From contig JALURH010000179.1 of assembly GCA_027017025.1 (NCBI GenBank), forward strand, positions 1 through 9,382: a stretch of 9,382 bases of DNA. The letters run 5' to 3'. Source of the stretch: Thermofilaceae archaeon. Its GTDB lineage: Archaea > Thermoproteota > Thermoprotei > Thermofilales > Thermofilaceae. Below, piece by piece: positions 1-5,975 of the stretch (position 1 is the stretch's first letter; each line of letters starts with the position of its first letter). Below the pieces are notes generated by a model. It was given only the letters and a program-made list of their open reading frames with translations, was not told the origin of the DNA and searched no databases. A program made the translations under genes and the position numbers.

Positions 1-1
1 C

Positions 2-7
2 ATATAT
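2..7 (+). promoter_or_regulatory. possible TATA element for the thioredoxin gene
   Basis: A short ATATAT tract is centred about 27 nt upstream of the GTG chosen as the thioredoxin start. That is the spacing expected between an archaeal TATA box and the transcription start of a leaderless message. No Shine-Dalgarno-like sequence lies in front of the GTG, which fits leaderless initiation. The BRE that should sit just upstream is outside the window, so the call rests on spacing and composition only. Confidence 0.22.
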
Positions 8-31
8 CTAGTCCCTCTAACAGATATATGT

Positions 32-358
32 GTGTTAATAGTTAATGCTGGAGGGGAACTAAAGGAGTTGATCGAAGCCAAGAAAGTGGTTATTGTTGAT
101 TTTTGGGCGGAGTGGTGTATTCCATGTAAAGTTGTAGAAGAATCACTTAGACGTTTATCTCATGTATTCAACAGGGAAGAAATATCCTTTGTTAAAGTTA
201 ATGTTGGAGAGTATCCTGAATTAGCTGCTGAGTTCAGAGTATTTAGTCTCCCTACCGTTATAATTTTTGTTAATGGAGAGGAAGTAAAGAGATTCATCGG
301 TATTCCTAGGATGTTAGAACTTAAGATAAAGGAGATATTAGAGAGATATGTAAGTTAA
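32..358 (+). CDS. thioredoxin-like protein (CIPC active site)
   Basis: This is a small cytosolic thiol-disulfide oxidoreductase of the thioredoxin fold, 108 residues from the GTG, the usual size for a single-domain thioredoxin. The active-site segment is DFWAEWCIPCK (residues 23-33), with cysteines 29 and 32. The cis-proline is in SLPT (Pro74), facing the active site as in the family, and the following strand VIIF is typical. The dipeptide between the cysteines is Ile-Pro rather than the Gly-Pro of classical thioredoxins, which normally shifts redox potential or partner choice; the partner cannot be told from sequence. The reading frame stays open upstream of the GTG to the window edge (about ten codons), so a start outside the window is possible. 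The N-terminal strand from the GTG nevertheless aligns naturally with thioredoxins. The polynucleotide kinase gene follows about 30 nt downstream on the same strand and may be co-transcribed. Confidence 0.88.
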   Translation: MLIVNAGGELKELIEAKKVVIVDFWAEWCIPCKVVEESLRRLSHVFNREEISFVKVNVGEYPELAAEFRVFSLPTVIIFVNGEEVKRFIGIPRMLELKIKEILERYVS

Positions 359-374
359 AACTATGAAGTTTTTT

Positions 375-384
375 AGAGAGTGAT
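375..384 (+). promoter_or_regulatory. Shine-Dalgarno-like site deciding the start of the kinase gene
   Basis: The bases GAGAGTGAT resemble GGAGGTGAT, the complement of the archaeal 16S rRNA 3' end, and end 4 nt before the ATG at 389. A GTG at 380 is in frame but lies inside this motif. The site therefore favours the ATG at 389 over the longer GTG form by three codons. Confidence 0.4.
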
Positions 385-388
385 ATTT

Positions 389-1669
389 ATGTTTATTCCT
401 AGAAAGGAAATTTTAAGTAAAGGAACTTATAGGATCTATGGACCTTGCAAAATAAAGAACATTAGTGCAAAAATATTCTTCTTAGGTCGATTAATAAGGG
501 AGGGAGATTACCTATTTGTTCCCGCTTATTCGACTTCGAGCGTTAACATTATGAAAGAGGGAGAAGTAGAACTTATACGCGGACCGGAAGGTAGGATAGA
601 GAAGGTAAGGGACGAAGATGAGCCTCTTGAACATTGGATTAGAATATGTGATGATATAATTAAGAAAAGATTTAAGACTGTAGTGGTTGTTGGAGAAACA
701 GATAGCGGCAAATCTAGTTTTTCAGCTTTCCTGCTTAACTATGCTCTAGAGCATGGATTAAAAACAGCATTCATCGATGCTGATCTTGGTCAAAATGACA
801 TTGGCGTTCCGGGCACAATAGCATCTAAATATTTAGAGAAAACTATATGTAGTCTCAGAGAGCTGGAGGCAGATGAATTGTTTTTTGTAGGATCTATTAC
901 TCCTTATGGAAATGAGGAACTGATTCTTGTGGGTTCATATATGCTCTCAAGAAAAGCCTCAAAAAAATCTGATTTAGTCGTAGTCAATACTGATGGTTGG
1001 GTTACTGGATACCGTGCCCGGCGCTATAAAATTAGGTTAATAGAAATCCTAAAACCTGATGCTTTGGTGATACTAGAGGGAGAAGGTAAAGCGATATATA
1101 TTAAGAAGATATTTGAAAAGATTTTACAAACCTACCTAGCACCTACTCCTAAGATCAGAGTAGTAAAGGAACGTGAGATAAGGAGATTTCGCAGAGCTTC
1201 AGCTTATGTTAACTTACTTTTGCAAAGTAGTGTAAAGGTCGTGGATTTACAGAATATATCTGTGTTAAGTCCCTGTATTTTCACTAGCAATAAATTAGAG
1301 AAAAATATCAACCTCCTATATGATATCCTCAATAGCTCATTTTTAAGAATAGACATATGTGATGATACTGCAGTGATTATAGTATCCCGAAGTTTACCTT
1401 CCTTACGTAAAATCTCTGACGAATTAAAAAGAATCTTGAAAATAAAGAAAGTATTATTTATTCATATCAATGATTTACGTGGGTTACTAGTGGGTCTACT
1501 TGACAAGCATCTGAGTACTATCGGTATTGGCATTATATCTAAAATAGATTTTAAAAACGGGAAGATATGGATAAAAACTCCTTTGGAAAGAATCGACTTA
1601 GTTTACGCAGTAAGACTCGGTTCTGTTAAATTAACCGATAGTGGAGAAGAAAGAGTTAACATAGCATAG
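389..1669 (+). CDS. Clp1/Grc3/NOL9-family polynucleotide 5'-kinase
   Basis: This protein of about 426 residues matches archaeal Clp1-type kinases, which transfer the ATP gamma-phosphate to 5'-OH ends of RNA (and DNA in studied archaeal members). Residue numbers here count from the alternative GTG at 380; subtract 3 for the ATG start. A small N-terminal beta domain (about 1-95) precedes the P-loop domain. Walker A is GETDSGKS (105-112), with Lys111 and Ser112 as ATP/Mg ligands. DADLGQND (133-140) is the characteristic Clp1 Walker B-like acidic motif. VVNTDGWVTG (201-210) is the conserved strand and loop after the central helices, and an Arg-rich segment (IRRFRRAS, 267-274) is a candidate lid or phosphate-contact region. 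The C-terminal part (about 365-420, GIGIISKID then IKTP and VRLGSVKL) matches the family's C-terminal beta domain. Likely roles are tRNA intron/exon or RNA repair 5'-phosphorylation; which one operates is inference. It probably shares a transcript with the thioredoxin gene. Confidence 0.88.
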   Translation: MFIPRKEILSKGTYRIYGPCKIKNISAKIFFLGRLIREGDYLFVPAYSTSSVNIMKEGEVELIRGPEGRIEKVRDEDEPLEHWIRICDDIIKKRFKTVVVVGETDSGKSSFSAFLLNYALEHGLKTAFIDADLGQNDIGVPGTIASKYLEKTICSLRELEADELFFVGSITPYGNEELILVGSYMLSRKASKKSDLVVVNTDGWVTGYRARRYKIRLIEILKPDALVILEGEGKAIYIKKIFEKILQTYLAPTPKIRVVKEREIRRFRRASAYVNLLLQSSVKVVDLQNISVLSPCIFTSNKLEKNINLLYDILNSSFLRIDICDDTAVIIVSRSLPSLRKISDELKRILKIKKVLFIHINDLRGLLVGLLDKHLSTIGIGIISKIDFKNGKIWIKTPLERIDLVYAVRLGSVKLTDSGEERVNIA

Positions 1670-1680
1670 TTTTTCTTATT
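1670..1680 (+). terminator. T-rich terminator candidate after the kinase gene
   Basis: The run TTTTTCTTATT begins directly after the TAG stop. Crenarchaeal termination commonly occurs at U-rich tracts without a strong hairpin, so this is a reasonable 3' end for the thioredoxin-kinase transcript. No stable stem precedes it. Confidence 0.4.
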
Positions 1681-1759
1681 CAAGAAAATAAATAATTAAT
1701 ACAGATTTCATAACCACTAATTATGTTTGGAGAATTGCTAGAGTTACTGACCATAAAGG

Positions 1760-1846
1760 CTATACTAATAGCACTATAATTCCAGCAATTCCTATCGCAA
1801 CAGTTGTATAGCTATTTTTGAGATATAAAACTTGCTGCGATAGCAT
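1760..1846 (-). CDS. doubtful 28-residue hydrophobic micro-ORF
   Basis: On the - strand an ATG at 1846 opens 28 codons ending in TAG at 1760. The product has a short polar N-terminus (MLSQQVLYLKNS) followed by a hydrophobic C-terminal half of Ile, Gly, Ala, Val and Leu ending in IIVLLV, long enough for one membrane span. The same frame stays open upstream for about 18 more codons but offers no ATG, GTG or TTG there. AGGA directly abuts the ATG, too close for a normal ribosome binding site, and I recognise no family. It is the only - strand candidate between two + strand genes. A chance ORF is the more likely explanation. Confidence 0.15.
   Translation of the reverse strand: MLSQQVLYLKNSYTTVAIGIAGIIVLLV
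1792..1843. repeat. 8-bp perfect inverted repeat (hairpin candidate)
   Basis: CTATCGCA at 1792-1799 and TGCGATAG at 1836-1843 are exact reverse complements. After one mismatch the stem can continue for three more pairs (CAG with TTG, one of them G-U) toward a loop of about 28 nt that itself contains the palindrome ATAGCTAT. It lies 120 nt past the kinase terminator candidate and well before hxlB, so it is not an obvious terminator of either gene. Confidence 0.45.
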
Positions 1847-1932
1847 TCCTGGTGGTAATAACCCTTGCTTTATTAAAGAAACTCTGAAACTACAATATGT
1901 TTAGGGAATTCCAATCTCTATCTCAGGGCTAA

Positions 1933-1952
1933 CTTTTTAGATAGGGTTAAAG
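1933..1952 (+). promoter_or_regulatory. possible hxlB promoter
   Basis: Two TATA-like tracts lie upstream of hxlB: CTTTTTAG around 1933-1940 and GGTTAAAG around 1945-1952. The second is centred roughly 24 nt before the TTG start and would give a leaderless message. The first would start transcription near 1963 and leave a short leader. The sequence does not decide between them. Confidence 0.25.
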
Positions 1953-1971
1953 TTGTAGTAATGGGACTTAG

Positions 1972-2580
1972 TTGGAGGATGTACGTAAAGCTATGGAAAA
2001 CATAGCTAGTCATGTGCTTAAAGTCGCTAGGAACTTGAATGAGGAGGAGGTGAAGAAGTTCTTAGAAATACTTCTTTCTGCGCATGAAAAACGTCATAAA
2101 GTAATGGTTGTGGGAGCAGGTAGGAGCGCACTTGTAGCTAAATCATTTGCCATGAGATTAATGCATTTGGGATTTACAGTATATGTAATGGGGGAAACCA
2201 TAACACCTTCAGTGAACAAGAGGGATGTGATAATAGCTGTATCAGGGTCCGGTAGAACACAGATAGTAGTATCTGTTGCTTCAGCAGCAAAGAGAATGGG
2301 GGCAACGATTGTAGCTATAACCTCATTTCCTGACTCACCGTTAGGTAGAATAAGTGATCTAATAGTTAGGATACCGGGTAGAACAAAAATAGCTAGAGAA
2401 ATTGACTACTTTGCTCGCCAAGTCTTAGGTCAATACGAGCCATTAGCTCCTTTAGGGACATTATTTGAAGATTCAGCATTAATATTCTTTGATGGTGTAA
2501 TCACCGCTCTCATGAATATACTAGGTGTGTCAGAGGATGAAATGCGAGATAGACATGCTAATGTAGAGTACATTGGTTAA
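1972..2580 (+). CDS. hxlB: 6-phospho-3-hexuloisomerase (SIS domain)
   Basis: This enzyme interconverts 3-hexulose 6-phosphate and fructose 6-phosphate. In archaea lacking the oxidative pentose phosphate pathway it works with 3-hexulose-6-phosphate synthase, in reverse, to make ribulose 5-phosphate. The single SIS domain shows GAGRSA (48-53), FAMRLMHLGF (59-68, a strong family signature), VMGET (72-76), SGSGRT (91-96), LGTLFE (161-166, with the likely catalytic Glu166) and RHANVE (194-199). The 202 residues slightly exceed the roughly 180 of well-studied archaeal forms; the extra length is mainly a loop around 138-157. The frame is closed by a TAG directly before the TTG at 1972, so that is the longest start; an ATG at 1993 would give 195 residues. 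GGAGGAT (1974-1980) is 12 nt before that ATG, rather far for a ribosome binding site. No hxlA lies in the window. The gene converges on XPD. Confidence 0.9.
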   Translation: MEDVRKAMENIASHVLKVARNLNEEEVKKFLEILLSAHEKRHKVMVVGAGRSALVAKSFAMRLMHLGFTVYVMGETITPSVNKRDVIIAVSGSGRTQIVVSVASAAKRMGATIVAITSFPDSPLGRISDLIVRIPGRTKIAREIDYFARQVLGQYEPLAPLGTLFEDSALIFFDGVITALMNILGVSEDEMRDRHANVEYIG

Positions 2581-2581
2581 T

Positions 2582-4372
2582 CTAACAGATAGTCGCTACA
2601 TCTCTTACTTCAACAAGGTATCCATACTTCTTTATTGTTTCAAGATATTCTTCTTCGAGCAATCTATCGTCTAATACTATAGCTATGATACTGTCCTCTT
2701 CTGACCTTATTCCCCTCCCTATGGCCTGAATAACTCTTACAATAGCTGGATACATATAAACAAGCTTCCATGCCCTATCTCTATTACCAAGCTTATGATA
2801 TAGATATTCGAGAAGCTTCCTGTTTCTTGCATCCGGTTCTGGTACTGGTAGTCCACATACTATAACCGTTTTTATAAGGCTTTTTCCATGAACCCGTATC
2901 TCTATTCCTTCTATAAGCTTCCCCCAGGCTACAGATAATACAAGTATCTTTCTCTCCTTTAGGGCAATATTCAATAACTCTCTCAAAGTAGTATCTTCTC
3001 TTTCAACAAAGACCGGGGTTGAAGCTATTTTTGGTCTAACTCTTTTCATAAAATTATAGGATGGAAAAACTGTTAAGACTATGCCTTCTGATGTCCTATT
3101 GAAGTAGTAGTCGATGATACTAGCCATCTGTATGAAGAGTTTTTCATCTCGCTCACTATACTTAGATGTTATTCCTTTGAAGAGATATAACTCAGCCTTC
3201 CTGGTAAAGGGTTGAGGAAAATTCGCTTCGATTATCCTTTTTTCATCTAAACCCAAAGTAGATATAAGGTAATCTTTGGGAGGCATTGTACCACTCATAA
3301 GGATAGCTGATTTTATGCTAGCAAACACGTCTCTGACTTCAATAGCGGGCACTATGTTTAATATCTTAATTACTACCGCTCCATTCTCTCTCTCTGCTAC
3401 AACTGTATAGCCAGGCTTTATCTTTAAAAGGAAATTAATGAATTCAGCTATTCTTCGTGCATAACTTAAGACAGGGGCTGGTCCTGACTCCACAGCCTTA
3501 GATATCTGGAATAGTTTTTGTAAGGAAGGTGTGAGAGTAAGAATTTCGTCTGATTCTATCTCTATTAACGATTTTTCACCAAGCCTTTCCTCTAAATATT
3601 TGAAATATGAGAGAAGAGAAGTTAGAGAAGATAATAAGATATTTGCTTCGTCAGATTTACAATATTTTCTAACCTCTTTTCGAGCATGAATTATCCATTC
3701 TCTTCTCAACTCCCTAGTAAGTATGTTAGAGACATTTCGAGGGAGATTATGCGCTTCGTCTAAGATTAAAATTATATCCGATAGTTCTCTATTAATTACT
3801 CCTAAAAATTGATGCCTAAGTTCTTTATCGAAAATATAGTTATATGCTGCTATAATTATATTCGAGTCTCTTACCGCAGTTTTTAATATCTCGTATGGAC
3901 AGAAAATTTTTCTCCGTCCTAATTTTTTAGCTTCTTTTAGATCTAATAGTGGGGGTATTCTACCTTTATATTTACCTTTTCGGTAAGGACACATACCTGT
4001 ATCAGTTGCTTTAGAACAGAATCTTAGGAACTCATTGTACTGGAAACTGGATACACCTCTGAGTAAACAAGCATCACGCTTATTTACTAGCATAGATGCT
4101 GCCATCCCGCCTTTTCTCGCGGTTAAACGTATAATTTCTCTAAAGGGTGCTTGGAATTGGTTTTTCGTTCTAGCTAGATACACTATTTTTTCGTTATTAT
4201 TTAGAGCTGCCATAGCCCCCATAAGGACAGCTAGGGTTTTTCCCGCTCCAGTGGGATAACTAACTAAAAGTATCTTTCCATTCTTTATAGCGTTATATGT
4301 AGCTACTGTTAGCTCACGCTGCCCCTTTCTCCATTTTTTGTATGGAAATAAGTAATCAATAGTTTTATCCAT
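2582..4372 (-). CDS. xpd: XPD/Rad3-family ATP-dependent DNA helicase (Fe-S)
   Basis: This is a 596-residue superfamily 2 helicase of the archaeal XPD type, a 5'-3' DNA helicase associated with repair. RKGQREL (15-21) is the Q-motif-like start. Motif I is YPTGAGKT (39-46), motif Ia lies around LARTKNQ (66-72), and motif II is DEAH (205-208). The Fe-S module inserted between Ia and II is complete, with cysteines 102, 119, 128 and 158. Motif III is SGT (360-362), motif IV lies around LTVFPSYN (433-440), motif V around GKLIEGIEI (484-492), and motif VI is QAIGRGIRS (549-557). All catalytic motifs are present, so the protein should be active. Motif V ends EGIE where EGID is more usual. The ATG at 4372 has only a weak AGGT upstream. 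The gene lies 43 nt downstream of the Lrp gene, so read-through transcription is possible. Its stop is 1 bp from the hxlB stop. Confidence 0.93.
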   Translation of the reverse strand: MDKTIDYLFPYKKWRKGQRELTVATYNAIKNGKILLVSYPTGAGKTLAVLMGAMAALNNNEKIVYLARTKNQFQAPFREIIRLTARKGGMAASMLVNKRDACLLRGVSSFQYNEFLRFCSKATDTGMCPYRKGKYKGRIPPLLDLKEAKKLGRRKIFCPYEILKTAVRDSNIIIAAYNYIFDKELRHQFLGVINRELSDIILILDEAHNLPRNVSNILTRELRREWIIHARKEVRKYCKSDEANILLSSLTSLLSYFKYLEERLGEKSLIEIESDEILTLTPSLQKLFQISKAVESGPAPVLSYARRIAEFINFLLKIKPGYTVVAERENGAVVIKILNIVPAIEVRDVFASIKSAILMSGTMPPKDYLISTLGLDEKRIIEANFPQPFTRKAELYLFKGITSKYSERDEKLFIQMASIIDYYFNRTSEGIVLTVFPSYNFMKRVRPKIASTPVFVEREDTTLRELLNIALKERKILVLSVAWGKLIEGIEIRVHGKSLIKTVIVCGLPVPEPDARNRKLLEYLYHKLGNRDRAWKLVYMYPAIVRVIQAIGRGIRSEEDSIIAIVLDDRLLEEEYLETIKKYGYLVEVRDVATIC

Positions 4373-4415
4373 AATTAATACCTAGCGGAGAGGATTATTC
4401 TACTATGCTAAGAAA

Positions 4416-4877
4416 TTATTCTATTTTTACACGTGTTTCTTCTTTAACTACTCTTAGGACGTACATAGTTCTAGTTGATTCAACCCCGTCTATATCTCCT
4501 ATCTTGTCTATTAGAGACGCCAGCTCCTCCCTGCTGTTTACTCTAACCTTAGTTATTGTATAGTATTCACCAGTAACATCATATATCTCATAGATATCTG
4601 ACATCTTTTTTAGTTCCTCTAAGACCTTGTTGTATTTTTGGGGAACTGCTGTTATGGCTATTATCGCTAATACGTTTTTCCCAACTTTTTCTGGATCTAT
4701 TATAGCCTGAAACCTCTTTATGACTCCCAATTTTAATAGCTTTTTTATTCGTAGATGAACTGTTGCTTCTGATATACCAAGTGCTTCAGCGATTTGCGAG
4801 TAAGGTGTCTTTGCATTATTTTGAAGAATTTCTAGAATTTTCTTATCAATATGGTCTAGTTTTAATTCTTCAGACAT
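4416..4877 (-). CDS. Lrp/AsnC-family transcription regulator
   Basis: This is a DNA-binding regulator of 153 residues, the normal size for one HTH plus one RAM domain. The opening LDHIDKKILEILQNNAKTP (7-25) is the classic first helix. The winged HTH runs to about residue 55, with recognition helix ISEATVHLRIKKL (35-47). The RAM ligand-binding domain spans about 67-145 (AIIAITAV, then DVTGEYY at 100-106, then GVESTRTMYVL at 131-141). These proteins usually form dimers to octamers and sense amino acids or related metabolites; the effector cannot be read here. DVTGEYY replaces the more common VTGxYD, with a Tyr where Asp is frequent, which may alter the ligand pocket. Autoregulation is common in this family and is consistent with the inverted repeat at 4905-4939. 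XPD follows in the same direction; whether it is a target is unknown. Confidence 0.93.
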   Translation of the reverse strand: MSEELKLDHIDKKILEILQNNAKTPYSQIAEALGISEATVHLRIKKLLKLGVIKRFQAIIDPEKVGKNVLAIIAITAVPQKYNKVLEELKKMSDIYEIYDVTGEYYTITKVRVNSREELASLIDKIGDIDGVESTRTMYVLRVVKEETRVKIE

Positions 4878-4904
4878 ATCTTGCTCAATGTTTTAGATAA
4901 GAAA

Positions 4905-4939
4905 ACAGGCTAAAAAATCTTATACACAATAGAGCCTGT
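4905..4939. promoter_or_regulatory. operator-like inverted repeat around the lrp promoter
   Basis: ACAGGCT (4905-4911) and AGCCTGT (4933-4939) are exact reverse complements, spaced 28 nt centre to centre. Between them, read on the - strand, lie two TATA candidates: ATTTTTTA (4911-4918) and GTATAAG (4919-4925). They would start transcription roughly 10-20 nt before the lrp ATG. A regulator dimer or tetramer bound to both arms would cover the TATA/BRE region, fitting autorepression. The repeat is seen in the sequence; the role is inferred. Confidence 0.4.
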
Positions 4940-5087
4940 ACCTTATGGATAGAGTAGTAATATTCCTCTATCAATTAAATAAGGTTAAGGATGACTATTC
5001 GTTAGTTCCTATACTCTGATGTTTAATAGATAGAGAACGTAGGTAAAACATGTATCAATTATCTTTAAAACATTGTTTATAGATTAA

Positions 5088-5975
5088 CTACATCTTAACA
5101 CTTTTCAGCACCTTCCCCACGAGTTTAGGTATATCACTAAGTTTCTCTGCTACAAGGATCCCAGAATTTAGTAATGATTTTACCTTACTTGTAAATGTAC
5201 CTTGCTCCCTCATGATTATTGCTCCAGCATGTCCCATCTTTTTTCCGGGCGGTGCACTCCTCCCAGCTATAAATGCTATAACGGGCTTACTGAACTTACC
5301 TCTTAAATAAGCTTTAGCAAATATTTCTTCCTGCTTCCCGCCTATCTCGCCTATTAAAATAACAACCTCTGTCTCATCATCTTCCTCAAAGAACTCCATT
5401 GCTTCAATAAAATTTAACCCTGTTACTGGATCTCCACCTAATCCAATTGCTGTAGAGACCCCTAATCCATGTTTTGCTAGTTGCCAGGAAACCTCATACA
5501 TAAGTGTTCCACTTCTAGATATTATACCTATCGTACCTGGAGTAAAATATCTCGCTGGCATTATTCCTACCTTAGCCTTGCCTGGAGAAATTACACCGGG
5601 AGTATTAGGACCTACAATGATACTCTCACGATACTTGGAATAGATTACAAACCTTAACGTTTCATGTACTGGTATATGCTCCGTTACAACTACAATAAGG
5701 TTTATGCCCTCATCTATGGACTCGTATATGGCGTCAGAGGCATACTCGGCGGGAACGAAGACTATAGAGGCGGTTATTTCTGGATGTGCTGTAATTGCCT
5801 CCCTAATACTGTTATATACAGGTATCCCAGCAACCTTTGTACCTCCCTTACCTGGAGTTACTCCTGCAACAATATTTGTCCCGTATTTTAGCATTTCAGA
5901 TGTGTGAAAACTTCCCTCGCGTCCAGTAATTCCCTGAACCACTACCTTTGTATTACTATCCACCAGTACTGCCAT
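5088..5975 (-). CDS. sucD: succinyl-CoA ligase (NDP-forming), alpha subunit
   Basis: This is the alpha subunit of succinyl-CoA synthetase, which binds CoA and carries the phosphohistidine used to move phosphate between succinyl phosphate and the nucleotide on the beta subunit. At 295 residues it has normal length. The N-terminal CoA-binding Rossmann domain shows VVVQGITGREGSFHT (11-25) and VAGVTPGKGG (36-45). GPNTPGVISPG (122-132), SRSGTLMYEV (153-162) and GLGGDPVTG (178-186) are the usual family motifs. IGEIGG (208-213) supplies the conserved Glu210, and GKKMGHAGAI (244-253) contains the phosphorylated histidine, His249. All key residues are present. It is the last gene of a cluster: its ATG lies 20 nt inside the end of sucC, with GGTG-like bases upstream as a weak ribosome binding site, so translation is probably coupled. 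The substrate could in principle be another dicarboxylate, but succinate is the default. Confidence 0.95.
   Translation of the reverse strand: MAVLVDSNTKVVVQGITGREGSFHTSEMLKYGTNIVAGVTPGKGGTKVAGIPVYNSIREAITAHPEITASIVFVPAEYASDAIYESIDEGINLIVVVTEHIPVHETLRFVIYSKYRESIIVGPNTPGVISPGKAKVGIMPARYFTPGTIGIISRSGTLMYEVSWQLAKHGLGVSTAIGLGGDPVTGLNFIEAMEFFEEDDETEVVILIGEIGGKQEEIFAKAYLRGKFSKPVIAFIAGRSAPPGKKMGHAGAIIMREQGTFTSKVKSLLNSGILVAEKLSDIPKLVGKVLKSVKM

Larger units (their letters stand above)
1670..1971. other. gap of about 300 nt between kinase and hxlB
   Basis: This stretch holds the T-run after the kinase, an inverted repeat (arms 1792-1799 and 1836-1843), a doubtful 28-residue hydrophobic ORF on the - strand (1760-1846), a GGAATTCC palindrome (1905-1912) and the presumed hxlB promoter near its right end. 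I see no tRNA-like fold, no C/D box sRNA with correctly spaced boxes, and no longer reading frame on either strand. Confidence 0.6.

Noticed and set aside
526..711. 61-codon frame on the - strand inside the polynucleotide kinase gene
   Set aside because: Fully antisense to a well-supported CDS; low-complexity Ser/Pro-rich translation.
1905..1912. GGAATTCC palindrome
   Set aside because: Eight-base AT-centred palindrome, expected by chance and not placed at a promoter element.
4035..4259. 74-codon + strand frame inside XPD
   Set aside because: Antisense shadow of the XPD Walker A and Fe-S region.
4585..4599. Palindrome ATATCT-CAT-AGATAT inside the Lrp gene
   Set aside because: It arises from codons for an Ile-Tyr-Glu-Ile-Tyr stretch in a conserved part of the protein, so no separate role is needed.
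4945..5019. 24-codon ATG frame on the + strand between lrp and sucD
   Set aside because: Very short, no ribosome binding site, no hydrophobic or motif signature, and placed in a gap whose elements serve - strand genes.
5664..5907. Two overlapping + strand frames inside sucD
   Set aside because: Antisense shadows of a complete sucD gene with all catalytic motifs.
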